Positions 28,624 through 39,589 of a DNA stretch of 64,000 nt are shown here, one piece after another. Position numbers and translations under genes: made by a program. Under the pieces are notes generated by a model. The model searched no databases. It had not been told where the DNA came from and saw only the letters and a list, made by a program, of their open reading frames with translations. The stretch comes from Candidatus Faecousia faecigallinarum (lineage in GTDB: Bacteria; Bacillota; Clostridia; Oscillospirales; Oscillospiraceae). Position 1 is the stretch's first letter. Each line of letters starts with the position of its first letter. Location of the stretch: the NCBI GenBank assembly GCA_018712145.1, contig DVHJ01000027.1, forward strand, positions 1 to 64,000, in the 5' to 3' direction.

Positions 28624-29709
28624 TTATCCCTGGTATCGAGCCACGTGAGCAGCCATCAATCCGGCGTCGCCAAAATAGTCAATGCGCATGGCCTTTTTCA
28701 CTGCGGCCAGCGTCTGGGCCGCGTGGGCCTGGGCCACCGTGCTGCCATGGCGAAGGATTTCGTAGACCTGGGGAATGTCTTTTTCCCACTGGGCCCGGCG
28801 CTGCCGGATCGGCGCCAATTCTGCCTGCAAAATGGCATTGAGGAATTTCTTCACTTTAACATCCCCAAGCCCACCCCGCTGGTAGTGGGCCTTCAGTTCA
28901 TCCAAGTTGCCATATTCCGGCAAGAAGGCAGCAAAATGCTCATCCCGGCAGAAGGCGTCCAAATACGTAAATACCGCGTTGCCTTCCAGGCAGCCAGGGT
29001 CGGAGACCTTCAGGTGGTTGGGATCGGTGAACATGCTCATCACCTTATCCTTCACCGCCTTTTCCGTATCCGCCAAATAAATGCAGTTGCCCAGGGATTT
29101 GCTCATTTTCGCCTTGCCGTCGGTGCCGGGCAACCGGCAGCAGATCTGATTGGCGGGCAGCAGCGCCTCCGGCTCCACCAGCGTCTCCCCATAGGTGAGG
29201 TTAAACCGGCGGACAATTTCCCGGGCCTGCTCCAGCATTGGCAGCTGATCCTCACCCACCGGCACCGTGGTGGCCTGGAAGGCGGTGATATCCGCTGCCT
29301 GACTGATGGGGTAGGTGAAAAAGCCAACCGGAATGCTGGCTTCAAAATTCCGCAGCTGAATCTCAGCCTTCACCGTTGGGTTCCGCTGGAGACGGGACAC
29401 GGTAACCAAATTCATATAGTAAAAAGTCAGTTCCGTCAACTCAGACACCATGGACTGAATAAACAGGGTAGACTTGGCTGGATCCAGTCCGCAGGCTAAG
29501 TAGTCCAGGGCCACCTCGATCAGATTTTCCCGAATTTTGTCGGGATGGTCGGCATTGTCCGTCAGCGCCTGGGCGTCAGCAATCATGATATAGACCTTAC
29601 TGTACTCGCCGGAATTCTGCAGCTCCACCCGGCGTTTCAGAGAGCCCACGTAGTGACCCAAGTGCAGCCGGCCAGTTGGCCGGTCACCGGTCAAAATAAT
29701 TTTTTCCAT
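28624..29709 (-). CDS. trpS: Tryptophan--tRNA ligase
   Basis: [17 protein letters not shown] (HIGH region); [11 protein letters not shown] (KMSKS). Confidence 0.95.
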   Translation of the reverse strand: MEKIILTGDRPTGRLHLGHYVGSLKRRVELQNSGEYSKVYIMIADAQALTDNADHPDKIRENLIEVALDYLACGLDPAKSTLFIQSMVSELTELTFYYMNLVTVSRLQRNPTVKAEIQLRNFEASIPVGFFTYPISQAADITAFQATTVPVGEDQLPMLEQAREIVRRFNLTYGETLVEPEALLPANQICCRLPGTDGKAKMSKSLGNCIYLADTEKAVKDKVMSMFTDPNHLKVSDPGCLEGNAVFTYLDAFCRDEHFAAFLPEYGNLDELKAHYQRGGLGDVKVKKFLNAILQAELAPIRQRRAQWEKDIPQVYEILRHGSTVAQAHAAQTLAAVKKAMRIDYFGDAGLMAAHVARYQG

Positions 29710-29742
29710 AAAATAAGCCTCCTGAACAAGGATAATCAGCCC

Positions 29743-30330
29743 TTAAATTGTGCCGGGCTTGGCCAAAATCTGAGCTGCCCCTTGGACGCTCTGCCGCAGC
29801 AGATAAGTAAATCGTTCTGGAGGCATACAGTTCCGGCTGGACAGCCAGCGGAGGATAGCGGCAATCAGTGCGTCGCTGAAAAAGTTGACAAAGAAATCCG
29901 TATCCTCTCCCTGCCCGGCAAACAGATCCTGGGCATAGACCCGCATCACCGGATCCAATATCTCCCGGAAATAGTCCTGAAAGGAGTTTTGCCCCTGGAC
30001 CGACAGCGCGTTGCGGTAGAAAGCCCGATTTTCATAAAAATACTGGCATAGCGCCTGGACAAGACTCCAACTGCCGCCCATGCCCCGCTGCTGCACAGTC
30101 GCCAGAAACTCCCCTTGAAATACCCAGTTGACCAGGTCATACTTGTCCCGGAAGTGGTAGTAAAAGCTCTTCCGGTTCATCTGGCAGGCCTGGCAGATAT
30201 CCCCCACACTGATTTTGGCGAAGGGCGTGGTAGACATCAGCTCTTTCATGGCGTTGGCCAAAATCCGTTTTGTCTGGTTGGAATCCGCCAAAGAAAAGCC
30301 CTCCTTCTGCGTGCTGGAAGATTTACCCAC
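29743..30330 (-). CDS. TetR-family regulator
   Basis: KRILANAMKELMSTTPFAKISVGDICQACQMNRKSFYYHFRDKYDLVNW. Confidence 0.9.
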   Translation of the reverse strand: MGKSSSTQKEGFSLADSNQTKRILANAMKELMSTTPFAKISVGDICQACQMNRKSFYYHFRDKYDLVNWVFQGEFLATVQQRGMGGSWSLVQALCQYFYENRAFYRNALSVQGQNSFQDYFREILDPVMRVYAQDLFAGQGEDTDFFVNFFSDALIAAILRWLSSRNCMPPERFTYLLRQSVQGAAQILAKPGTI

Positions 30331-30439
30331 AGTATAGCCAAAAAAGCGGTTCGTGTCAACGCGGTATCAGGCCAACTGAAAAAACCTGGGCAGAATTTTG
30401 TGCCCGGCTGCTTTGCGCCAGAAGCAGCACCCCATGCAA

Positions 30440-30489
30440 AAATAAAAAAGTCAGGGGTTGTCTCAGTACAAATGTTGAGACAACCCCTG
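30440..30489 (-). terminator. Terminator of the opp operon
   Basis: Minus strand CAGGGGTTGTCTCA-N10-TGAGACAACCCCTG then T-rich tract. Confidence 0.88.
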
Positions 30490-30503
30490 GTATACAACAT
30501 GGA

Positions 30504-30791
30504 TTAACCCCGGAAACCGCCCATCAGCAGGTAGCCCAGCAGGCAGATCAGCAATAAAGCCAGCAGGCACACCGGTAGAATGGTCAGCAGCCCGGCCAGC
30601 ATCATGGCCTTCAGGTCGCCTTTCTCCAGCGTAAGATGTTCATCCTTTTCTACCAGATCCTCAATGGGAGGTAAGTCCTCTGGTTTCTCGGGCTGGTTGG
30701 GATCCACTTCCGGTGCCTCTTGTGCGCCCTTCCGCCGCTCCCTGGCCCATTTCATCGCCCGGTCAATCTTACGCTGTAACAGCAAGCTCAA
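30504..30791 (-). CDS. Small single-TM protein at end of opp operon
   Basis: 95 aa; overlaps oppF stop; charged N-terminus and LLTILPVCLLALLLICLLGYLL. Confidence 0.65.
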   Translation of the reverse strand: MSLLLQRKIDRAMKWARERRKGAQEAPEVDPNQPEKPEDLPPIEDLVEKDEHLTLEKGDLKAMMLAGLLTILPVCLLALLLICLLGYLLMGGFRG

Positions 30792-32324
30792 CCCTCCTTA
30801 GGGGAATTCTCCAATGCGTGGTGGCAAGCCACAAAGTGATTGGGACGCAGCTCCTGCAGCTCCGGCACCACCTGCTTGCAAATTTCCGTGCAATACTTGC
30901 AACGGGTGTGGAATTTGCAACCTTTGGGGGGATTCACCGGGCTGGGAATATCGCCCTCCAGAATCTCGGGATTCCGGCTGGCGTCTTCGTCCGTGGTGGG
31001 GATGGCGTTCAGCAAGGCCTCGGTGTAAGGATGCAGCGGATGGGCGAAAATGTCATCCGCCGGTGCCAGCTCCACCATATTGCCCAGGTACATTACGCCG
31101 ATCCGGTCAGAAATGTACTTAACCACCGACAGGTCGTGGGTGATAAACATATAGGTGAGGTTCTGCTTCTCCTTCAACTCCAGCAGCAGGTTAATGATCT
31201 GAGCCTGGATGGAAACGTCCAGGGCGGAAACCGCTTCGTCGCAGACCACAAACTTGGGCCGCAGAGCCAGGGCCCGGGCAATGCCAATTCTCTGCCGCTG
31301 GCCGCCGGAGAACTGGTGGGGATAACGATGGAGGAAATAGCCGGCCAAGCCGCACTCGTCCATGACCCGGATAACCTCTTCCTGCATCCGCTCGTTGTTG
31401 GTGCGGTAGAACTTATGGGCGATCATGCCCTCGCCAATGATCTGGCCCACCGTCATTCTGGGATTCAGGGAGGAATATGGGTCCTGGAAAATCAGCTGCA
31501 GGTCGCTGCGCAGGTGACGCATTTCATTGTAATTGAGCCGGGCCAGGTCGATGCCGTTGCTGTGGTATGCCTCATAGGTGGCATAGTCGGGATGGCCCTC
31601 ATAGTTTGCCCGCATTTTTGCAATTCGTGCATGAACCTCGTCAATTCGCTTGTTGATTTCTGCAATTTCTGCATCGCAGGCCTTCAGCTTCTCCTGGGCT
31701 TTGGACAGGGCTGCGTCATTGGCTTTTTTCCCATTTTCCTTGGCCTTATTCACTTTAAAGGCAATCTCATCCACATCCAGCTGCAGATCCGCCCGCTTTT
31801 CCATGGCGTCCCGCAGCTCCCGGGAGATCTTATACTCTTCCAGGTAAATGTCGGCCACCGGCTGGATGTCCTCCGCCACCACCAGGCCGCCCACCAGGGT
31901 AGCCAGGTCCAGCATGGCGTCGTTGGCCTCTTTCCGCAGGCGGGTCATCTCCCCGTGGCGGGCATATTGCTCCTTCTCCGGGAGGGCCTCGTACTCCTTC
32001 ATGAACTCCTCGAATTTCTTCCGGGAAGCGAGCATATGCTCTTTCCGCTTCGCCATGTGGCGGAAGGTATCGTAGGCGTACTGGGGCGCAATCTCGTCAA
32101 TGCTCCGGCCGAAATACATGGTGCGGCCGTCGGTCTGCTTGTACAGCTGAAGCAGGGAGCGGCCCAGGGTGGACTTGCCGCAGCCGGACTCGCCCACCAG
32201 GCCAAAGGTTTCGCCCTCATAGATGTCGATGGTAATGCCGTCGTTGGCTTTTACGGCCAGGCCTCTTTTTCCCACCGGAAAATACTGCTTCAAATTGGTA
32301 ATTTGCAACAGCACCTTGCGATCT

Positions 32325-32335
<11 letters not shown>
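30788..32335 (-). CDS. oppF: Oligopeptide ABC transporter ATPase (OppF type) with coiled-coil insertion
   Basis: GLVGESGCGKSTLGRSLL; LIFQDPYSSLNPRMTV; FSGGQRQRIGIARALAL; ~180-aa charged insertion before the Q-loop. Confidence 0.9.
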
Positions 32336-33314
<979 letters not shown>

Positions 33315-33328
33315 TGTCTTCTACCTCC

Positions 33329-35281
33329 TTACTTATCCCGGTCCGACTTGGGGTCCATCACGTCCCGGATGGTATCGCCAATGAGGTTGATGGAAATGGT
33401 ACAGACGGCCAGCAACAGCGCCGGGAAGAACCATTGCCACCAGAAGTTACGAATTACCGTTGAGTTATTGGCGCCGTTGAGCATGTTGCCCCAGGTGGGT
33501 CTGGGGTACTGCACGCCGAAGCCTAAGTAGGACAGAGAGGACTCCGTCAGCATGCAGGTGGCGAAGTTCAGGGACAGGTCCACCAGGATCACGGAAAACA
33601 CGTTGGGCAAAATGTGCTTAAATGCAATCCGGCTCTCCCGAACGCCCATGGCCTTGGCCGCCGTGACGAACTCCTTCTCCCGCTCGGCCAGAATCTGAGC
33701 GCGGATCAGCTTCGCCAGGCTGGTCCAGGACAGTGCGCCCAAAATCAGCATGATGATGAAAATCTTGGTGTTTTCCGTCAGCGGCGAGCGCTGCAGCACG
33801 CAGGAAAGAATCAGCGCAAAGGGCAGGAAGGGGATGGAGCCAAAAACTTCCGTCACCCGCATCAGCAGCAGGTCCACCTTGCCGCCGGCATAGCCGGAAA
33901 TACAGCCCACAATGATGGCGATGATGGAGGAAACGATAACCGCCACCGCGCCGACCGTCATGGTCATTTTCCCGCCGTGGACGCACCGGGCAAACACATC
34001 CGCCCCGTGGCCGTCGGTGCCAAAGAGATAGCCGCTCAGGCCCCATTTGGCCTGGATGCTGCTGTCCTCCTTCAGCATGTAGTTCTGGAAAGAGGTGACA
34101 ATCAGCTTGTCGCCGTTCTTGGCGCTGCCGGGGATATTCAGCTGCTTTAAGTGGTTGGAGCCCCAGCCATAGACATTGCCCTTATTGGTCAGGCCGGTGT
34201 AATGGTTGGTGCCGCCGCCAATTTGGATGAAATACTCATCCGCCGCCAGGGCGGGCAGGTTCTTTTCCCCGTAGTTAAAGGAGCCGGTAAAAATCACTTC
34301 CCGGGCGGCGGCCCGCTCGGTGTCATTGGTGGCCGCAGCATCGGCTTCCGGATCCACCAGCATCAGGCAAGCCGTACCGGAGGTGGCAGCGATGGCCTCC
34401 ACCTTCCGCTGGCCCACATACCGGGCAAGGCTGAGGTTGGGATCGCCGTTCACGGTATCATAAAGACCCTTCAGGTTACCGGCGGTAAACTTCCCCTCCG
34501 TGGTCACGGCCAACAGATAAGCGTTGGTGTAGGAAACGTCGGCAATATTGTCCAGGGCCATAATTGCCCGCATGTTCAGGCAGGTGTTGGAGTTGCCAAA
34601 CACCTTTGCCGTGCCGTCCTTGAACAAAATGGCCGTAGACTGGTAGCCGCACTTGACATCCTTCACATTGTCAATGTCCACCTTCGCATCCGGCAGGATT
34701 TCCGCCACCGGCGCGTCGCGGTCGGTATAAGCAGAGCCAGGATATTGGCCCAGCTTATTGTCGCCCCAGCCGTAAACATTGCCCTGATCGTCAATGGCGA
34801 TGCAGTGGTCATAGCCGGCGGCGGCAAACAGGATATTAGCATCCTGCACAGCCTGGGGAATATCCGCCACGTCGATACCGGTGGTGCCGAGACTGGTGTT
34901 GCCCCACACGTACACGTCGCCGGAATTGGACAGGCCCAAGGAGAAGCTGGCGTAGCTGCTGATGGTTTTCACATCATTGGCCAATGCCTTAGGCACGTTG
35001 AGCATATCAAAGCCGGGCGCGACATTTTGCTGCCGGGTTTCCGTGTAATTCAAGTCCAGGGGCACAAAAAGCGGTCCGATAAAGGCCAGGGCAAACATGA
35101 AAATCATCACAAAGACGCAGAACATAGCCAGTTTTCGGGACTTAAAATCCCGGAGAATCTGCCGGCCGGGGCTGACAATCTCCTCCACCGCCATGGCGTC
35201 CACTTCCTTGGCCGGGCCCATCACGCCCCGCTTCCCCCAGCGGAAGAGTGTAGAGAAAACACCGGATTTTTTCTGTTTCAT
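33329..35281 (-). CDS. oppC: Oligopeptide ABC transporter permease (OppC type) with RCC1-like insertion
   Basis: OppC N-terminus/TM1, then repeats GDVYVWGNTSLG, GNVYGWGDNKLGQYPG, GNVYGWGSNHLKQLN, then GTDGHGADVFARCVHGGKMTM and BPD_transp_1-like domain. Confidence 0.88.
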   Translation of the reverse strand: MKQKKSGVFSTLFRWGKRGVMGPAKEVDAMAVEEIVSPGRQILRDFKSRKLAMFCVFVMIFMFALAFIGPLFVPLDLNYTETRQQNVAPGFDMLNVPKALANDVKTISSYASFSLGLSNSGDVYVWGNTSLGTTGIDVADIPQAVQDANILFAAAGYDHCIAIDDQGNVYGWGDNKLGQYPGSAYTDRDAPVAEILPDAKVDIDNVKDVKCGYQSTAILFKDGTAKVFGNSNTCLNMRAIMALDNIADVSYTNAYLLAVTTEGKFTAGNLKGLYDTVNGDPNLSLARYVGQRKVEAIAATSGTACLMLVDPEADAAATNDTERAAAREVIFTGSFNYGEKNLPALAADEYFIQIGGGTNHYTGLTNKGNVYGWGSNHLKQLNIPGSAKNGDKLIVTSFQNYMLKEDSSIQAKWGLSGYLFGTDGHGADVFARCVHGGKMTMTVGAVAVIVSSIIAIIVGCISGYAGGKVDLLLMRVTEVFGSIPFLPFALILSCVLQRSPLTENTKIFIIMLILGALSWTSLAKLIRAQILAEREKEFVTAAKAMGVRESRIAFKHILPNVFSVILVDLSLNFATCMLTESSLSYLGFGVQYPRPTWGNMLNGANNSTVIRNFWWQWFFPALLLAVCTISINLIGDTIRDVMDPKSDRDK

Positions 35282-35293
35282 CTTTGCTCCTCC

Positions 35294-36337
35294 TTACGCG
35301 TTGACGCGGATTCTGGGGTCAACCAGGCCATAGATAATATCCGTCACCAGGTTGCCCAACAGGCTGATGAGCACATAGAACATCTGCAATGCCAGCACCA
35401 CTTCAAAGTCGCTTTTATTCAGGCTGTCTATGTACAGGCGGCCCACGCCATTCAAGCCAAAAATATTTTCAATCATGATGGAACCGGAGAAAATACTCAG
35501 GAACCAACCAATCACCAGGGTAACAATGGGAATCAATGCGTTCCGGAAGGCATGGGAGTAGATAACCGTCTTTTCCCGCACGCCCTTGGCCCGGGCCGTC
35601 CGGATGCAGTCCAGGGACAGAGCCTCAATCATGGAGGCCCGGACGTACCGGGTCAGGCCGCCCAGGGAGCAGAAGGTCATGACAATGAGCGGCAGGGCCA
35701 GGTGATACATTTTATCCCAGAAGGCGTCCACGGGGTTGTCAAAAATCTTACCGATGGAGGACATGCCGCCGGCCGGGAACCAACCCAAAAGCGACACGAA
35801 TATCCAGATAAACAAAATCGCGATAATAAACACCGGTAAGCTGTATCCAATTACGGTAAACACCTGCACGCCTGTATCCAATTTTGATCCCTTTTTCACG
35901 GCGCAGACAATGCCCAGGGGGATACAAATGGCCAGGCCCGCGATGGTGGCAAAGATATTGATGAACACCGTGTTCCCCATGGGGGGCATGACTACATCCA
36001 CCACATCCTTGTTCTGGACATAGGAGCGGCCAAGATACCCAGTCAACAAGCCGCGCAGTTCGGGCTCATCCCATTCATTTACGGGAGAGAAGGGATACAC
36101 GCCCATCCAACGCAGATAGCGGATAAAGAGGTTGCCATCCGTACCATACTGCCGTTGATACTTAGCGTACAACTCATCATAGTCCAAGTTGGCCTGCCGG
36201 TTATTCTGAATCTCTGCCCGGGCTTGGGCAGCGGCCCGGTCTGTGGGGATCATGTTGTACACCATATACATGAGGAAGCTCAGGATCAGAACCACCAGAA
36301 GCATATAGCCAAGACGTTTTAAGACATATTTTACCAT
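35294..36337 (-). CDS. oppB: Oligopeptide ABC transporter permease (OppB type)
   Basis: MVKYVLKRLGYMLLVVLILSFLMYMVYNMIPTD; ARAKGVREKTVIYSHAFRNALIPIVT. Confidence 0.92.
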   Translation of the reverse strand: MVKYVLKRLGYMLLVVLILSFLMYMVYNMIPTDRAAAQARAEIQNNRQANLDYDELYAKYQRQYGTDGNLFIRYLRWMGVYPFSPVNEWDEPELRGLLTGYLGRSYVQNKDVVDVVMPPMGNTVFINIFATIAGLAICIPLGIVCAVKKGSKLDTGVQVFTVIGYSLPVFIIAILFIWIFVSLLGWFPAGGMSSIGKIFDNPVDAFWDKMYHLALPLIVMTFCSLGGLTRYVRASMIEALSLDCIRTARAKGVREKTVIYSHAFRNALIPIVTLVIGWFLSIFSGSIMIENIFGLNGVGRLYIDSLNKSDFEVVLALQMFYVLISLLGNLVTDIIYGLVDPRIRVNA

Positions 36338-36397
36338 AGCGCCAAGCCTCCGTTGTCTTTCTTCTTTGTTTCGCACCGCCGGTTCCGGCCGGCGGAT

Positions 36398-36473
36398 TCA
36401 CGAAACAGCCAAAAAAATGGTGATTTATCACAGCTTCCAGGACTGAAATCGCCATTTTTTTAGCTGTTTCGTG
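36398..36473 (-). other. Long imperfect inverted repeat in oppA-oppB intergenic region
   Basis: cacgaaacagccaaaaaaatgg ... ccatttttttagctgtttcgtg. Confidence 0.65.
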
Positions 36474-36488
36474 GCTAGAGAGGGGAAA

Positions 36489-36516
36489 GGGGGGCAATAG
36501 CTTGCTATTGCCCCCC
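36489..36516 (-). terminator. Stem-loop after oppA, likely attenuator or 3' stabiliser
   Basis: ggggggcaatag-cttg-ctattgcccccc. Confidence 0.75.
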
Positions 36517-36550
36517 AGGGGTTACTTACACTACCGTCAGCAACGCAGGA

Positions 36551-38794
36551 TTACGCGTCCAGCCAGTAGAAATCAGCCGCATCCTTCATGTAGGCGACGG
36601 AATAAGCGTCGTACATACTGGGATCAATGGTCCAGTTCCAGGAGTAGTCAAAGATCGCAGAGGTGTAGCCGGTGGCGAAGTTAAAGGCCGAGTACATGGG
36701 AGGACCCTGATAGCCGGCGCCAGGATTCTGATCCAGCTCAGCAGTCATCGCTTCAAAGGGGCCTGCAGTCCACTGCACTTCCATGCCGATGTTGGCAGTG
36801 ATTTCGCTGCCGGACCAAGCGGTCTTCAGCTGCTCGGAGAATTCATTATCCTCGGTGCTGAACCAGTTGATCACCAGGGGCATGTAGTACTCGCCGTTCA
36901 CTTCCACGGTCTTGTAGGCGCCGTTCTGGCTGGTATAGTTCAGGTTGGCGTCACTCAGGTCGGCAGCGGACAGCTTCTTGTAGCGCACACCCTCGGTGTA
37001 CTCGCCGCCCTCGGCATTGTAGACCCAGCCGCCCTCTTCCAGGGCAGCGATGGCGGAAGCCTCAGACACAGCATACTGATCCAACAGGATGGTGTCGGCA
37101 TTGGCCACGTAAGCAGCGGAACCGGTGTAGTAGGGGCCATTCACCACAGTGCCGTAGCCGCCGGTGAATTCCTGGGCAAAGGCGTTCCGGTCGATGGAGT
37201 AAGCAACGGCCTCACGCACTTCTCTGAAGCTCAGAGGGCCAAAGTCATTGCGGAAGTGCAGCTTGCCGTAGCCGGCCCGGTCGTAGTAAGTAGAAGAGAA
37301 CTGATCCGGGTTCTCCTCCACCAGCTTCAGAGCCTCAGCCGTGGCGGCGCCGCCGGTGATGTCCTGGAGCAGGTCGATTCTGCCGGTGGTCAGCCATTCG
37401 TTCTGGGTTTCGTCAACAACCTTCACGTAGGAAACCACTTCCACGGAAGGCTTCTTGCCCTCATAGTTGCCCTTGAAGTAGGGGTTGAGGGTCAGGGTGG
37501 CCGTCAGCTCAGAGTCATTGTAGCTGTCCACCACGTAGGGGCCGGCAAAGGGATAGGAGATATCATCCCGGGAAGCCACGATATGGGCCGCCATGGTGTA
37601 GCTGTCGCCGTCCTTCGCGTAGAACTCATCGCTCAGGTAGCAGCCCTCGCCGTCGTCCAGAATGTCGCAGTCGCCCAGCCACAAAGGCAGATAATCCGGG
37701 CCAAAGGAAGCATAGGCAATGTCATAGTAGTAGGGCAGGTAAGCCGCATCCACGGTAACAGAGAAGGTGTAATCGTCAATCAGCCGCAGGCCGGTAAAGA
37801 CCTTGTTGCCCACGCCGTCATCCGGGCCGGTGTAAGCGGCGAAATCTGCATAGCCCACGAAGTTCATACCGCCGCGGTGGTCGTTTTGCGCAGCCTCTGC
37901 CGCCACGGGGGTGGAGAAGACCATGGTCCAGGCCAGGTAGTTCTTGGCGGTGATGGGGGAACCGTCGCTGAACTGCATATCCTCGTAGATCTTAATGGTG
38001 AAGGTCTCGGAGCCGTCCTCGTTATTGGTGACCTCGTAGTTCTCCACCACGGTGGGGTTCCACGCATAGGTGCCTTCCTTGGTGGCAACCGTCGTCGACA
38101 GCATCAGGCCGCCGGTCATGTTGGTGATGTCCAGGTCGGAAGCAATCGGATTGGTCTTGCCAAAATTAGCATACCGGAAGCAGCCGGACAAGTCGGTGGC
38201 GTTGCCCATGACCACAGAGTTCTCACCCTTGCTGGTGTCAATGGTCACCTCAACGATAGCCTGAGAGGCGCCCCAGTAGGGGTTCACTTCGTAGTTCTGG
38301 ATCTTGCTGTTGTACACATGGTAGTACTGGTTGGAGTACAGAGGCAGCTCCGGCAGCATGTAGTTCCATCTCTGGATGTACAGCTTCCACCACTCGTTGT
38401 AGATCTTCTCGGCAGTGTCGAAGTCCTCATTGCCTTCGATAGGAGTGGTGTTGTACACCATAGCCATGGACAGGAAATCCATACCCAGCTCGTATTGCTC
38501 GCCATCCATAGTGATGTAAGCCAGGCCGTCGTACTCCTCAACCATGTCGATGGTCACATCATCGCCGAACTGCTCGTACAGAGAGATATAGTCAGTGCCG
38601 TACTCGTAGTCCTCGATGGCGCCCCGCTCCGGCTCAGTCTCCACCGGATCCGTGGCATCCTCAGTGCCGTCCGTTCCCTCGGTAGTATCAGAGGTGCCGG
38701 AGGGCTCGGTGCTGTCGTTGCCGCTCTCGTTACAGCCGCTCATCAGCGCGGCAACCATAACGATGACCAACAACAGGGCCAACAGTTTTTTCAT
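36551..38794 (-). CDS. oppA: Oligopeptide-binding lipoprotein (OppA type)
   Basis: MKKLLALLLVIVMVAALMSGCNES lipobox; FTIKIYEDMQFSDGSPITAKNYLAW; FREVREAVAYSIDRNAFA. Confidence 0.9.
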   Translation of the reverse strand: MKKLLALLLVIVMVAALMSGCNESGNDSTEPSGTSDTTEGTDGTEDATDPVETEPERGAIEDYEYGTDYISLYEQFGDDVTIDMVEEYDGLAYITMDGEQYELGMDFLSMAMVYNTTPIEGNEDFDTAEKIYNEWWKLYIQRWNYMLPELPLYSNQYYHVYNSKIQNYEVNPYWGASQAIVEVTIDTSKGENSVVMGNATDLSGCFRYANFGKTNPIASDLDITNMTGGLMLSTTVATKEGTYAWNPTVVENYEVTNNEDGSETFTIKIYEDMQFSDGSPITAKNYLAWTMVFSTPVAAEAAQNDHRGGMNFVGYADFAAYTGPDDGVGNKVFTGLRLIDDYTFSVTVDAAYLPYYYDIAYASFGPDYLPLWLGDCDILDDGEGCYLSDEFYAKDGDSYTMAAHIVASRDDISYPFAGPYVVDSYNDSELTATLTLNPYFKGNYEGKKPSVEVVSYVKVVDETQNEWLTTGRIDLLQDITGGAATAEALKLVEENPDQFSSTYYDRAGYGKLHFRNDFGPLSFREVREAVAYSIDRNAFAQEFTGGYGTVVNGPYYTGSAAYVANADTILLDQYAVSEASAIAALEEGGWVYNAEGGEYTEGVRYKKLSAADLSDANLNYTSQNGAYKTVEVNGEYYMPLVINWFSTEDNEFSEQLKTAWSGSEITANIGMEVQWTAGPFEAMTAELDQNPGAGYQGPPMYSAFNFATGYTSAIFDYSWNWTIDPSMYDAYSVAYMKDAADFYWLDA

Positions 38795-39589
38795 TTCTTT
38801 TCCTCCTTGATTAATTTTTCAGCTGAACTTCAGCTGTCATAATACTCGCCGCCCAGAGAGGCCGGCAAGGTATTAACATGGAATAGTATACTACCCGCCG
38901 GGTAAAAATGCAAGCGGTAGCATCCATCTTTCCGTGGATTTTATGCATTTCGTCATTTTCTCCATGCGGTGCAAAGCCCGCCGGAAACCATCCGGATCTT
39001 TTGTGCAAATTACCCCAACCAGGAACCAGGATTACCAGAGAAAACCTTGGGCGGCAGGCAAACTTGCCGCCTGCGTTGCACGGTTTCTTCATTCCTTAGC
39101 TTGCGCTTCACTATACCACATCGTTTTCCAAAAATCAAGTATTTTCTATGCCGCCAGTCCAATTCTCGCTAAAATTATCGAAAATGCACAGTTTTATCCC
39201 CCTTGATTTGGATTTTCTTTTTGCATACTCTCCATATTTTTCAGATAATAACACCTTTATCTGGCAATTCGCGAGGCATGTAAATTGCACTCTGGGCAAA
39301 ATGCCGCAGAAAAATGCGTTTCTCTCCGGACATGGTAATTTTTTTCAGCGAAAATGATAAATTATCCAGCCTATCCGCCTGTGCAAAAGCAAATGGCTCC
39401 CTCAAGCGGACATGTTCATTCTCCGCTTTTTTCTGGGAAAACTGCCCAAAATGAAATTTTTGCCCGGTGACAAGAAAGAGCGGCGCTGTTGCGCATTTTC
39501 CATTGCGCCCCGCCGGAAAACATGATAGGATATAAGCAGAATATTGCGCCGCTGCCAGACGGCGGCATTGGTAAAGGAAGCATTCTATC

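Noticed and set aside
29709-29743. T-box leader for trpS
   Set aside because: Only 33 bp lie between the TetR gene and trpS, too short for a T-box.
36551-38794. OppA as a diverged non-peptide SBP
   Set aside because: Adjacent oppBCDF order and SBP_bac_5-like motifs fit an ordinary peptide-binding protein; no basis for another substrate.
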